Source: Gnetum montanum (taxonomy: Eukaryota > Streptophyta > Gnetopsida > Gnetales > Gnetaceae). From it: a stretch of 64,000 nt of DNA. Below are positions 46,265 to 58,804 of the stretch, piece by piece. The stretch's first letter is position 1. Each line of letters starts with the position of its first letter. Made by a program: the position numbers and the translations under genes. The stretch covers positions 1,068,000 to 1,131,999 of the forward strand of contig MNCI01034664.1 in NCBI GenBank assembly GCA_015680685.1, given 5' to 3'. The notes beneath the pieces were generated by a model, which worked only from the letters and a program-made list of their open reading frames with translations, ran no database searches and was not told the origin of the DNA.

Positions 46265-46469
46265 GATTAAATAGAGCAAAGTACTCAGAGTCAGTCTTTT
46301 CATAACTGGATGAAGAAACCAAGCTTTTATGGAGATGGAGAATATGATTTAATTGAAGATCTTAAACATGTCAAAGTGAACATTATCAAATATTAATTGT
46401 TATTAATAGAAAATTAACAAAGAAAAGATTTTGAGTTTGTTAAAGGTAAAAGGGAAGTTGGAGAATTAG

Positions 46470-46930
46470 AATTAAGTTATTTTTCTAACATTGATAAGAT
46501 ATTGAAAACTAGTTATAGTTGTACTCCTGATAAAGAAGCTCCTCCTTTTCTCTTGGAAATGAAGCTTAAAGACAATTATCTTGAAAACTATCTCATTCAT
46601 TTTGGATCTACCTCTACTATTATGTTTTTGTCTATATGCAACAAACTTGGTTTGACTCTCGAGAAATCCAATAAAAAGATTGTTTAAGTGGATAAAAGCG
46701 GAGTAAAAATTGTGGGTCAACTACCCAATGTTCTATTAGAAATCGATTTTGAACCTCGTATAAAAAGTAGAGTAACTATTCAAGTGGCAGATATCCCAAA
46801 TTCACATAGAATTTTGTTAAGTAGAAGTTGGAGTAAGAATTTCTTAGGTTACAATTCAATGAATTAGTCTAATATGTGGCTACATTGGAAGGTAGAGCCA
46901 AATCAAATATACATACACAATGAACCTTTA
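46470..46930 (+). pseudogene. Protease of element 6
   Basis: The plus strand reads FGSTSTIMFLSICNKLGL, then VDKSGVKIVGQLPNVLLEID and VTIQVADIPNSHRILLSRSW. The first matches the D-S-G-S--N-M active-site region of retropepsins (here the Asp codon is altered, giving HFGSTS). The rest are typical later protease strands, and WSKNFLGYNS ends the domain. One in-frame stop lies between the first two parts. Confidence 0.7.
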
Positions 46931-46934
46931 ATGA

Positions 46935-47480
46935 ATGAAAACATTGCTTCGAATGGGAAGAATAAAGCCATTGAAACAAGAGCTTTTCAAACCAAAATTT
47001 GCACACCAAGAAATTGATAATTTACAAAAAGAGAAAGCTCAAGATGAGAACAAGTCGGAACTATACTTCGATGGATCTTGTAAGTCAAAAGAGGTAGGAG
47101 TTGAAGTATTTCTACTAAAAGATGATTCCTCAAGAATATTCAAGGTAATTCATCTATCTCTCCCTTATACTAACAAGGCTAAATATGAAGCTGCATGTAT
47201 TGGAATTAAAACAACATTGGAAAAAGAAGTCAACGTAATCATCATAAAAGCAAACTCAACATTAGTTTGTGAACAGATTAAAGGTAATTGTGTAGTAAAA
47301 AACTCCTTCTTATGATCCTATAAACAACCTGATATTACAATGCTGAATCAATTTCATCACTACAAAATAGAACATATAGGTAGAGAAGATAATTATATAG
47401 CTAATGATTTAGTAAAGCTAGCTTCAACATTATATGTGAAAAGGGTAGAAAGGTACGAAGGAGTAGTGATTGAGAACGAA
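46935..47480 (+). pseudogene. RNase H-like domain of element 6, between protease and RT
   Basis: A 126-residue frame (46935-47315) reads SELYFDGSCKSKEVGVEVFL, then TNKAKYEAACIGIKTTLEKE and VIIIKANSTLVCEQIKG. This is the RNase HI fold pattern: FDG strand, G-G, N--AEY-A hairpin, and the --DS-LV-QI-G strand with the Asp changed to Asn. The next frame (47340-47690) continues with HIGREDNYIANDLVKLAS, the typical end of such domains. A second, usual RNase H follows RT at 60.6-61.0 kb. Confidence 0.75.
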
Positions 47481-47739
47481 CATCAGCCATCACTACCAGA
47501 TAACATAAAGCATTTACAAGTTTTTGAAGGTGATGATCAATTGCTTAGGTTCTTGAGAAATAAGCAAGAATTCAAAAGTAAACTCATATATAAAATAGCA
47601 TCAAGGTCTAAGACAAATTCCATTTTCAAAAAGGTTATTGGCAATGAACATGAGCTTAGCAAAATCTTGGTTAGTAGAAAAGATATATAAAATCCAGATG
47701 ATCAAGCTTATGAAGTAGTGAATGTTGATCTACTGAGAT

Positions 47740-47985
47740 ACCAAAGATGTTAAATGTCATAAAGAAAAAGGATTTAGTCTTCAAGAAAAATTTATTATTA
47801 CTCTTGACAAATAATTTAAAAAATTTTGCTTGGTCTTATCATGATCTTAAAGCTTTTAGACCAAATGTGATGACACATAAAATTTCTTTAGTAAGTAGTT
47901 GTAAGATAATTAAGCAAGAACAAAGGAAATTTAATCCATCATTTGAACTAGCTATGGAAGTTAAGAGTAAGAAGTTATTGCAAGT
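47740..47985 (+). pseudogene. Reverse transcriptase of element 6, first part
   Basis: The frame at 47747-48043 reads NLKNFAWSYHDLKAFRPNVM and continues through a QRKFNPSFELAMEVKSKK stretch. This is the segment just before RT block 1 in gypsy pol. It is cut at 47985 by element 7 and resumes at 59943. The last five bases (CAAGT, 47981-47985) are one copy of the target duplication. Confidence 0.8.
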
Positions 47986-48859
47986 TGATGAAGTGTCTTT
48001 GATTGGCTATTTCAATGGGATTCCATCGACGCAACCCCATTGACGTAGGGTTTCCAACATTGATGTGTACCCATCGATATGGCACCCTAGTACGTCTATA
48101 AATATAACACCCCAACCATGTTAAGGGGAAGTGAGAATTTTAATTATTAGTGGAACTCTTGTAGTTTGTTTCTATTAGAGATAGAATAATTTTCAAAGTG
48201 CAAATAGTAGGAGACAAGGAGTGTACAGATCTTTATTCGAGCACTATTACACCTGAGCATCATAGTGTGCGACAATAAAGATGAGCTTTTTGATAAACCT
48301 TGTAGCACTTGGACTAGCTTAATGATTTATTTATGCATTTATTGTTTTTATTAATTAAGTAATTAATTAAGCTAAGATGATTCAGGCTTTAAGTAATTAA
48401 TTGATTAAGATAAATAGAGTAGCATACATAAGTATGACACTTCGAGCATATGTATAACACTTGGTAATCCTAGTAGCACTTAACGCTTGGTTGCCTAGCA
48501 GTGTTGTACGTCTTCATGATGTGTACAGAAAGTGGGACTAGATGATTATGTCAGGATAGTTAATTATTAATTTGTAACTGAATTATTTGAGTTAGTTACT
48601 CAATTTATACTTAATCTATTACCAACCTGAGGCAAAAAAATATAAAATAATAAAACTTAAATGCCTCAATTACACTTAAGCATACAATTGAGCCTGATAA
48701 GTGTGGTTGGGAAGACAATAATCATTCCACAATTAGATTCACTTTCTGGATTAAATCCTATGCACAAGAACACTAGGAATCCATGGAATTCAATCGAATC
48801 GCATGTGAACACCTTAGTGATTTGTATAGTTGGGAATAGGGATATCTTGCCACTCATAA
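47986..48859 (+). mobile_element. 5' LTR of element 7
   Basis: 874 bp, starts TGATGAAGTGTC and ends GCCACTCATAA (terminal CA mutated to AA). TATA box TCTATAAATATAAC near 48094. U3 has CATCGACG and CATTGACGTA repeats. GATCTTTATTCGAGCA and AATAAAGATGAGCTT correspond to the R/U5 area of the other LTRs. Confidence 0.9.
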
Positions 48860-48878
48860 TTGACACTATTGCTAGGGA
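48860..48878 (+). other. Primer-binding site of element 7
   Basis: TTGACACTATTGCTAGGGA directly follows the LTR; it is a mutated version of the tRNA-Asp-type PBS at 5119-5137. Confidence 0.8.
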
Positions 48879-49079
48879 TTCTTAGCCAATACTATGCACT
48901 ATCCATCTAAGATTAATGAAAATTACTCAACATCATTGAAATGAACTCAACAAAGTTAAATCATAATAATTAATCAAAACTACACTACAAGCACACTAAG
49001 AAATTCTTTCTAACAAAAATGTTTTCTTCTTCTCACAAGTGAGACAATTCTAAGTCAACAGTACCATAAGAATGTATAG

Positions 49080-50940
49080 TGGTGTACACTCATCCTAATG
49101 AGTTTGTACCCAACTTCACTTACGTCTTCCATTAGGATGAAAAAATGTGATGGTGAGACATGAAGGGGAATGTTGTATTGCCAGTTGACCGATCTATTTC
49201 CAAGATGTTACTCCAAAATCTTATAAGTTTGGACATCAAGGGGCTTCATAGAGAGTATGTTATGGATGATCATGATTTCTGGGACTACCATCCCACTTAG
49301 ACATAATACAAATGAAATCAGCAATAGAAAAAGCACTACGAAGCCATAAAGGGGAAATGGTTCACTAATCCCTTGTTCTTGCTAAATCAAAAGGATGATG
49401 AGAAATCTCTTTCTGAGGGTTCTCAACATGTAGACTCTCCACCTCTTGATTTTTGTGAAGGGGAGTCAAACCCAAATTGTAAATCAGTAATTAACAATCC
49501 AAGTTCTAGTAGCAACAAGTCCAATGGTTGTGGGAGCTCTAAGAAAGGAATTCAAAGTAGGAACTTAGACAAGGATAATGATGATCACTCTAACGATCAT
49601 GACCATGACAAATGAAGAGGATGGTGGTTGCAATCCTTCTCCCTCTTCACCCTCTTCATATAGATTAGCTTCCTCCTCCGAATCTAAAAAGAACCATAAG
49701 TGGTGGGACACTAATGATAATTGCAAAGACCACCATGAATGAAGGGATGGTAGACGACATCATAGGCATCATCAAGATCATGAAAATGAACCTCTGCTAG
49801 ACATTAAAAATATGCTCAACATTGTAGAGGCCATCAAAATTCCTACTAGGCATGTGAAAGGTAGCCAAATCAAGTAGCTAGACATGAACAATATTCCTAG
49901 ATTTGAGGGGGAATATAACTCAGATCTTCAAAACACATCTACAAGACTTTCATGATGCTTGTGCCTTACAGAATATTGAAAATGATTGGAAAAAACTCAA
50001 GTTATTCCCCAAAACACTCATCAAGGAAGTAGAAAGTTGGGACTAATCTTTGGAACCAAAATTAATCTCTCAATAGAGTACAATTCTAGAACTATGTAAT
50101 GACAAGTATCAAATGTACTACAAAGTGTCAAACCTACGAAGGAAAATCCAAGGATGGAAACAAGGAAGAAATGAACCCTTGGATGCCACCATGGGTAGAT
50201 ATTATTCATTATTACATCGATGCCCTAGCCATGGTTACTCTCAAAGGAAACAACTTTGTCACATCATAGATGGGCTTTGCACAAAAAAAAAGGACCCTTA
50301 GGGTCTATGCCTAAGGAAGACTATCAAAATTAAGAGCCCATCAAAAACAAAGGATGATTGAACAAGTAGCAAAACAAGAAGGACAGTTGAGAAAATGTAA
50401 ATGTGCAAAATAGTATAATAGGGATCCTTCCATAAGAAACGAGGTCCACTTTCGTGACAGTGAGGTGGAGTCACCTCTTGATGAGGTGATGCAACAAAAG
50501 GCCTTGCCAATCCAAGAATCTATGTATGCAATTTTGGCTAAGGTAGATAAAATCTCAAATTCATTAGATTAACAATTTCATACTACTCTAAAAATTGTAG
50601 AAGAATGAAGAGAATAGAGTAGTGATCATGACCGAAGAAGGCAAAAAGAAGTTGAACGTGCCTACCAAATGGGCAAGGGCCAAGCTGTTGCAACAGAAGA
50701 AGTTGTGGAGATTAAATCAGATGATGACAATGGGTGTGACATTTGCCACCATGAAAATCCTTAGGGATGTTGCCCTATTGTGTCATACTTACAGGAATCT
50801 AGGGTGTATGCTTTGAATGCATACTATCAAAAAGGCAAACACCTAGAAGATTGCCCTATCCTCAAGGCAATCCTAGGCAACTCCACCAACAACAACCTTA
50901 TTATCCAAATGAAACTCCACCACAACAATATGAATAGTAT
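49080..50940 (+). pseudogene. gag of element 7
   Basis: Plus-strand gag relic. It starts near 49080 with the family's NFTYVFH--DEKM block. Next is an acidic, Ser/Asn-rich 80-residue frame (49373-49615), then a capsid-like helical part (50.0-50.3 kb). A Cys/His knuckle CDICHHENP and GCCPIVSYL lies near 50735-50800. KGKHLEDCPI comes shortly after. Stops and frameshifts are frequent. Confidence 0.75.
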
Positions 50941-51499
50941 CAGTAATGGAAGCAATCACAATCATGGGGGATGCCACCACCAAAATAGCAGTACCCTTAC
51001 AGGTAGCCAAATCCATGTGGATACTATGTTTAGCAACCCCTATCTTCATGTGACTCCTCTAGTCATATTTATCCTTTCTAGCATCACTACCATCCTCCTA
51101 AATTTCATTGAACTCATTCTTCAACTCCCAGGAAGGATCTAACATTCCATCCATATACTCCTCATGTGTCTACACCTATTCCTCCATCCTCAACATAGCT
51201 ATCACCTACTCCATCCATACAGGATGAGCCCCCAACTCAGCTACAACAGCATAATGCTACAAGGGTCGTTAATCATCAACCGAGTGGTTCAAAACCTACA
51301 TCTCACAAACAATCATTCTTTTGACCAAACAACCCTCCTAAGCCCTCACAAGCTCATGCAATTAGTCATCATGCTCCTTCCTCATTCTTTGCAAATCATT
51401 AAATTGAGAGCCCTTCAAATCAAATGCCTCCCAAGATCTGCACTGTTACATTAACTCATGTTGTATCTGACTAGATCTAGGCTGGAAACCTTCCCAAAA

Positions 51500-52180
51500 T
51501 ATTAGCCGATCCTAGAAGTCCCCTTATCTATTTGTAGATTGGTGGGAATGAACCATACAATTCTCTTCTATATTTAGGTTCTGGTGTTGATCTGATTTTC
51601 CATGAGATGTATACTACCTAGAACCTACCGCCTCTTAAAAAGAGCAATATAAAATTAGAATTGGTAGACTAGCCCATCACTGTTCCATTGGGACTAGTAG
51701 AATATATTATGACCATTGTCTATTGATGGTCTTATCCTTCTAATTTCCTAGTGATCAAAGTTGAGAACTGCAAGGGGAATATTTCAATTATTATGGGAAG
51801 GGTGTGGCTAAGTACTGATGATATAAGAATGGGTATCAAAGATCTCTCCCTAGAAAATTTCAAGGAAGATGCATTTGGAAAGATCAAGAAGAAACGAGTT
51901 CCATGCATCACATATAGCAATACAGGGTGCAAAAACTTTAGATCGTGAAAAGAGCATCAATTGCCACATGTAGGCAATGTGCAAATGAGGCAAATATTCA
52001 AAGGTGCTTGTATGTAGTAGGCACAAAACAAGAAGGCACCCAATGGCTGACAACTAATTCTAAGAGTGGTGCAATTTGCATGAAACTAGCTAAGAGCCTA
52101 ACATGCACCTATGTCACAAGCATGGATGAACTAGAGCAAGTTCATTGTCAATTGTCTGATGACAAAAATGATGATACCTA
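51500..52180 (+). pseudogene. Protease of element 7
   Basis: The frame at 51751-51948 (IKVENCKGNISIIMGRVWLS, then DIRMGIKDLSLENFKED) matches the other proteases. The active site near 51575-51600 reads LYLGSGVDLI, with Tyr where the catalytic Asp should be. Confidence 0.75.
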
Positions 52181-52389
52181 TTTGTGAGAGTTGGAAATCC
52201 CTAAAAATTTTAAATAATAGTCCCTAGTGTTGAAAACTGTAATTGCCAACTTGAAATATGCACTTTTGAAAAATGGAAGGGTGATTATAATAAATGCTAA
52301 ACTTGTTCCTAAACAAAAAGAGAAACTATTGAAAGTGATTAACATATGGCCAATAGCCTTTTCTTGGTCATATCCTAAACTCATTGGGA

Positions 52390-53160
52390 TTGATCCATAA
52401 ATATGCCACTACCGTATTTATACCGATCTAGCCATGAAGCCAAGGAAGCAACCATAGTGATGGTTGAACCTCAAACTAAACTAAATTGTTAAGGATGAAA
52501 TAGAATAACTCTTCAAGGTGGGGTTCATCTATCCTATTCGGGATAGTGAGTGGGTTAGCCCACATGTGATGATGACAAAGAAAGATAACAAGTGGCAGGT
52601 TTGTATTAATTTTAGGCTATTGAACATGGCAACATTCAAAGATCATTTTCTGTTGCCATTTGTTAATCAAGTATTAGACATCATTTTTGGACATTGCTAT
52701 TATAACTTTTTGGATGGTTATAGTGTCTATAACCAAATTTAGATTGCACTAGAGGATCAAGCCAAAACTACATTCATGATTCCCTAAGAAACTTTTGCAT
52801 ACAAAAAAATGCCTTTTGGTTTGTGTAATGCTCATGCCGCATTCCAATAATTAGTCTTAAGAATATTTCAATAGCAAATTGGTAGCAGGGTGGAAGTCTT
52901 CATGAATGACTTTTCCATGTATGGCACTACATTTGAGCAACACTTGAACTACCTTGAGCAAGTATTAAAAATATGTGTGAAGACAAAGTTGCAACTCCAT
53001 TATCAAAAGAGCCATCTAATGGGCCAAGAGGGCATAGTCTTGGGGCATAGAATCTCATAAGCAAGGATTGAGGTAGACCCTAAAAAGATAAGGGTCATCC
53101 AAGGAATAACCCATCAAGCTGAAATAGCTAAAGATGTCCAATCATTCCTTAAATACACCC
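52390..53160 (+). pseudogene. Reverse transcriptase of element 7
   Basis: The frame at 52518-52742 reads GFIYPIRDSEWVSPHVMMTK, then VCINFRLLNMATFKDHFLLP and FLDGYSVYNQ. After a stop come MPFGLCNAHAAFQ and the catalytic box VEVFMNDFSMYG (first Asp changed to Asn), then the TFEQHLNYLEQVLK and HRIS--RIEVDPKKIRVIQG segments. This is the Athila-type RT, homologous to 0.9-1.64 and 40.0-40.5 kb but in the opposite orientation. Confidence 0.9.
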
Positions 53161-53179
53161 ATGTCAATGCCCTACCATT

Positions 53180-53850
53180 GGCATGAGATTGCAAAAGATC
53201 TTACCCTACCACCCATTTAATAATACCCTAACACCCCCATGCCAATGGTCAAGTATAGATTACTAATAGGGAGATTACAAAGATCTTAGCAAAAACTCTT
53301 AGCAAATATATGAAAGATTGGAACACAAAACTCAACGATGCCCTCTAAGCCTATCAATTAACATGGAAAATCCTTATAGGCTACTCTCCCTATGAGCTAG
53401 TGTATGAGAAACTACCTACACTTCCTATTCAATTTGAGCTCCATACATTTTCAATAGCCTATGACCTGGATCTTGACCTAAGTCTAGCACAAAGAGAACG
53501 ATTGATAAATCTTAACTTGATAGATGAAAATTAATTAGTGGCCTTTTCCTTGAATGAAGTGCACAAGGCATTCAACAAGTAATGACATGACCTAAGAATA
53601 AGGAAAGTCAAATTTAAATCTAGAAATAAGGTCCTCTAAAACCCCACACATGTTCCACAATGAACAAGATTTCAAATAGTGTGGAAGGGGCCTTATATAA
53701 TTGATGAAACCTTTCCTTCTGAGTCCATGATAATTTGCAAACCTAAGAGCCCAAATAAAAAATAGTTGATCACAAGTCAACAAATAAAACCTTTTTATGA
53801 GCCCAAGCAAGTCAGTGTAATAAATACCTCATTAGATGAACAACCTTGAT
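53180..53850 (+). pseudogene. C-terminal half of integrase of element 7
   Basis: After RT the sequence jumps directly to [36 protein letters not shown] and GYSPYELVYEKLPTLPIQFE, the end of the integrase core. The C-terminal part has FQIVWKGPYIIDETFPSE. RNase H and the N-terminal half of integrase are missing, showing an internal deletion near 53150-53200. Confidence 0.85.
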
Positions 53851-55951
53851 CAATCTTTTGGATCTCCTCTTTCCAACTCAATCGTTGGGGTGATGGCCAT
53901 CCATGCTAACCATTTACGTGCCTTCTTTGTTTTTATATCTTTTGTTCTACACATTTTTGTTTTACACTTTGTTTATTTTACACCTTTTTATTTTATATTT
54001 TTCCCTATTTTCCACCATTTTTTGTTTTACACCATCCTTGGTACGTCTGATTTTTCTTGAATATTTTACACCTTCTTGTATAATTTCCTTTGATTCGGGT
54101 ATGATTTTCTAAATTTCTGCTAATAAAATGGTTTGTGTTAATAGAACACAGTGATGCTATAGCTTTTGTTAATGGTGGTTTATACTTATTATTTTTTATT
54201 ACCAATGTATGGCTTCTATTTTTGAATTTTGGTACTAATAACTAAGACATGGAACAAGTAGTGAGTCCACAACATCCACCCATCCACAAACTCTATGGTT
54301 TTTCTTGTTTTGAAAGTATGAGGTTCCTTTTCATTGAGTAAAAATTTAAATGAACTTGTGACCTTGGTAGTTCCTAGACTTGAAAAGGATTTAAGGGTTT
54401 GAATGGAGTGTGACTTCAAGAGGACTCAATACTCTATGTACCCTTCTACTTACTTGGGTGCATGAGTATTTCAAGGATTTCTTACCATTTCGTGTCAACC
54501 AATAATAGGAAGTCGAATAAGTCTTTGCATGGTGTGGTTCCCATTCAAAAAACAACAACAAGAAAAACAAAAACACAAAGAAAAAAATGAATGATGATGA
54601 TGGAAATTCAAAGCACACCCCTTAAACAGAATAACGGGCTACAAGCATTGGTTATGGGACTAGAAAGACATGTTACTCATGCCTAAAGGTCCTCCTTAAC
54701 TAAAGCCCTTTCTCACTTCCTACTTCTCTTTTCTTCTCTATAAGGAATAGTGATTGATCTATGAGAGCACTCTTGTATCTCAAGGAGTGGACTAGACTTA
54801 GAGTGGTGATGCAAAGTCATTGAACATGGTTGGTTTTAGTCTATACTAAAGATGAATTTTATCAAATCATTTAACCATAAAATTCACAAGGGACTTTATG
54901 TGACCTTAATTGAGAGCTCCATTCCACTTTCTCTCTCATCCATCAATGCTTTCCATGACTCACTTGACTATTGATGTCCATGTCCTTATTTGATGTCTTT
55001 GTTTGATGTGGTTGGATTCTTAGGTATATTCTCCCAAGTTTTTGTCCTTAACTTTCATTATCATTAATCACCTATGGTGCTCACAAACTCCTTAGGTTGA
55101 GATTATGCAAGGGTAAAAAGGACATGTGCCTACTATGGGGAGGATCCACTTGCATATCTCCTAGTTGGGTTAGTTAAGTACCTCATCCTTCAACATTCCC
55201 GCAATCCAAACCTTCGTGTGCCCCATCTAATATATCCAATTGTGTGCTCCTTAAAGGTAATTTTTTCAATGGACACATTCTCCACCAAAATTTTCAATTT
55301 TTGAGTTTTCAAAGATCCTCTCCATGATTCCATCAAGTTCTTAACCTTTCTAGGACTTCATGGACCCTACTTTCATAAGAAAATTTCATGTATTTTTTGA
55401 GAAATTCAAGTTGAAAAATTTTTCTTACACCCTTCGTAAACAGGTACCCATCAATGAACCCCCCTACGTATATGAGACCCCTTCAACATAAAACAAAAAT
55501 AGTATATATATACACACCGACACATCAAATTTTTCACATTTCCTTTCAAATTCCAAAGGATTTTTTGTAGTTTTCAAAACCCAAAACCTTCCAAAAGCCA
55601 TATCTATCTAACTATTTGTCCAAATCACTCTGTTCTTCAATCCTATAGCTACTAGAGATAGGCTCTTAGTAGTGGGGGCCACAAACCTAAAAGTTTTTAA
55701 CAAAAATTTTTTCTAAATGTTTCTAAATCCCATAAAGATTCAAAAAAGAAACCAACATGAAAACATCAAATTACAAAAGTTAAACCCTTCCAACTAGCTC
55801 CAATAATACTTTGAACTTAAAAATTAATAAAATAACCAATCTACCATTGTCCAACCCTAGCCTAAGTGTAACTAATTGACAAGGTGAGGTATCAAAACAT
55901 TATAAGCTACACATTATAGATATTAATCATTGGATGTTTTTTTGACAACAG
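53851..55951 (+). other. Spacer between integrase and the extra frame in element 7
   Basis: No coding frame is supported; T-rich stretches lie near 53.9-54.0 kb. It is homologous (inverted) to 36.2-38.2 kb. The right part, 55441-55530, holds GGTACCCATCAATGAACC, CCTACGTATATGAG and a TATATATATACAC run, about 0.45 kb ahead of the extra frame. Confidence 0.7.
55441..55530 (+). promoter_or_regulatory. LTR-U3-like cassette upstream of the extra frame (element 7)
   Basis: Short CATCAATGAACCCCC and ACGTATATGAGACCCC motifs, then a TATA run (AGTATATATATACACACC) occur at the position equivalent to 36585-36715 in element 5. The repeats are more worn here. The two places share the downstream flank (AAACCCAAAACCTTCCAAAA in plus; the corresponding complement near 36510). 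Confidence 0.45.
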
Positions 55952-58804
55952 ATAGCACAAAAGGGGAAGCACACATAGGAAGGAGAACCATCATAGCCAT
56001 AGGAAAAATGATCACGAATAGAAGGGGCCAAAAATAGGCCCAAGAAGAACAAACAACAATCCATGTTATGGGACCTCTTAGGGGAGAGCCCAAAGTGGAA
56101 TATATCCATCAAATTCTTGAATAAGCAACAAGGACAAAGCAATCCCATTAAGATGAGGCACTAGCTCCATAAGCAAACCTTGAGGCAACCTTGACAAAAG
56201 CCTACGTCAAGTAGATCAAATCAAAGGAGGTTCAGAAAATGATGCTCCAAGAGTTGAATTTTGTCTCTTTCTTGGAGCAAGCACCTCAAGAAGTACAAGA
56301 TCAACTAAAGACCTCTTCCATGTTACCCATCATCACTTCCAGCGAGGAGTGGTACATGGGAGAGACGTTCTTATTCTGGAATAACAAGCAAGTCAATTCA
56401 ATGGTCAAGATCAAGAACATTTCAGTGTTCTACTTGGTGAAGGCCATTTTAGAGGCACTTGGATTGTCAAAAACTGGGGTAAATCTCATTGAGATTCCAA
56501 TACAGGCAAACCCCAGCATCAAGAAAGAACGCATATAGTGGTGTTATGGTGTTGATCGTAAGGAGTATGATGCACTCACACTAATGGAGAGAATCTACTA
56601 CACGATTATAGCCTTTCACCTCAATCCAACAGTGAGACTAAGCAAGATCACTATCTTCTCCCCCTATGCATGTGCCGCTCTAAGAGGTAGATTCCCTATA
56701 AGCCTTTCATAGCTAATCTATCTTGAGATAGAAAAGTGCTTCAAGGAAAACAAACATGAAAGGAAGACACTCCTCTTTCCATGTCTCATCAAAAAGCTAT
56801 GTAAAACGGGAGGGATAACTAGCTATACAAACGATGATGTCCAACATGCTCCATCTACTAACCAAATGAAGATGATGAAGGACAGAGTCCCTATAAAAGA
56901 CATCCAAGAAGAGGAGCAACAACCACCACCTCCATTGCCAACTCAACAAACAATGTCGAATATCACTACAACTTCTCAAAAATTGCATGAATTTTAAGAA
57001 TGGCTCTTGAATGAGCAACAACAATAAGTAGGAACAAGTGGTGATGGTTCATCTATGTAGTAGCCTATAGTGAGTCACCTGAATAAAGTGGCTTGAAAAG
57101 TTAGCCAAATGGAGGGAGGTGGACCAATGTTTTTACTCCTAAGAATCTAGTTGCCTGAAATATCAAATTTTAGTGCTTAAGAGGTATTAATATCCCTCTT
57201 GCAACAGCAAAAATTCCTATAAATCTCTAGGAACACTGCTACTTTGTCAATGCACTTGGGAGAGGGTCAAGAGGCAACAGTTTTGGTGATGTAGTACAAG
57301 AGGTAGAAGACATCAATGGAGGTGGTTGCTAATAGAATTACCAAAACTCTAAATGCACCTACAACATCTATACCAAATGTCTCTACAATTAAACATGTGC
57401 AAACATGTGTAGGGATAGTAAGTGACAAGTTGAGTGTAGCACAGCATGAACAATTGCTAGGTTGAGTGGTTAGAACTAGTCAACCAATTTTGAATATCTT
57501 CAACCTTCTGAACATCATAACTGCAACCCAATTGGAGCTATTGGAAGTAAGGGGCAAGAACATCATTTTGAAGGGGCAACTCAAAATAGCCAAAGAGCTA
57601 AAGGAATGCTTAGTTGCGGAGGTTGCCAAATTAAGAGCCCACATTACTAACCCTACATTCCTCAACCCAAAACTAACAAAGGATGGAGCTCTTCAACAAC
57701 TTCACACAAGAATGAAACACATTGAGGGTGCAATGGAAATGGCGGTGTTTTATTGATCCTTGGAAAATGCCACTTAGCATAAAATTTAGAAGGCCTTAGA
57801 TCAAACCCTCTAGGATAATGTACAATTGACCATAAAGAATTATTACCTGTGAAATGTTGATGCTCAAAAATAACCTATAGCAGATTTCATCCATCAACAA
57901 TAAGAGCAACTAGGAAAAGTGAACACTGAGCTAAGGATATTAGTAATAAAAAATAGAAACCTCTCCATGAAGGAGGTCCATGCTCTTTGCCAAAAGATTG
58001 CAATCAAAGTAGCTGCCTAGAAATCAAAGGCTGTCAAATTTGAGAGAGTAAAAAATCACTACAAAGATCAGGTCGGTCTACAAAAAGAAGTTAATGAAAA
58101 ACATATCCAATTGACCAAGGTGAAAGTAAATGAAACCCTCTAAAAACTACAATAAGGAAGAGGTATGGCAACCTATCATTGATGGGACATATGCCTATAA
58201 TAAAATGGAGGTCCACATTAAGGAGTTGCATATTGAGAAGATGAAAGAATACATGGAGCTTGCCAATCTCCAATATGCAAATCTAGCTATGTTGACTACT
58301 AGATGGCCATGGTTTGAATTGGAAAAATAAGTGGCTAACTCGTACTTGTTGTACGAGGTAGAGTTCAAGCACCACAAGAACTCCAAGCAAAAGCTTGCAG
58401 TGATAAATGCGAAACTTAAGGTTCTCAAGGTGAAGTTCACTTATCAAAGATCAACTACCAAGAACCTAGAAAACAGGATGAATGATTATCAAGAGTTGCA
58501 AAATGCACTCACAATGTTCAATATCAAACATAAGCAATTTGCTACTTGGTTTATCAATGTGAAAGAGTTGTTTCCAATAATGTCTTGTTCATTGGATATT
58601 CCCATTTCAGCTCAAATTGGTGATGCCATGTGAACTGTGAATGATCCCTGGAGCAAGGAGGAGAAGATGAAGACATTATTGGATACCTTTCACCTTCCAT
58701 CAGAACTAGAAACTGTAGGAGGATAGCCACAACTGCCTCAACCACCTCGTGTGCCCGAAGTAGAAGAAGGTCTTTCAAAACCTCCATCGTCTAGGACCAT
58801 TTGA
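55952..58804 (+). pseudogene. Extra 3' reading frame of the Athila-like family, copy in element 7
   Basis: About 950 codons between integrase and 3' LTR. The start codon aligned to the ATG of element 5 is ATA here. Features in order: basic start; LQELNFVSFLEQAPQEVQDQ; EEWYMGETFLFWNNKQVNSM; a helical part with YYTIIAFHLNPTVRLSKI and LLFPCLIKKLCKTGGI; a Pro/Gln-rich linker (EEEQQPPPPLPTQQ); a long Leu/Lys/Glu coiled coil (about 57.47-58.50 kb); and a conserved end (IMSCSLDIPI, SKEEKMKTLLDTFHLP). The helical part reminds me of the Pfam family called putative plant transposon protein (PF20167); that is recall, not a search. No signal peptide or transmembrane helix is visible, so an envelope role is not supported. 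Several stops. Confidence 0.75.

Noticed and set aside
53836-54112. T-rich frames encoding Phe/Leu-rich peptides that look like membrane segments
   Set aside because: They arise from T-rich sequence in the spacer of element 7, and the matching spacer in element 5 has no supported coding frame.
55952-58804. Calling the extra 3' frame an envelope gene
   Set aside because: Position alone suggests it, but no signal peptide, membrane helix or cleavage site is visible, and the composition is coiled-coil and Pro/Gln-rich.
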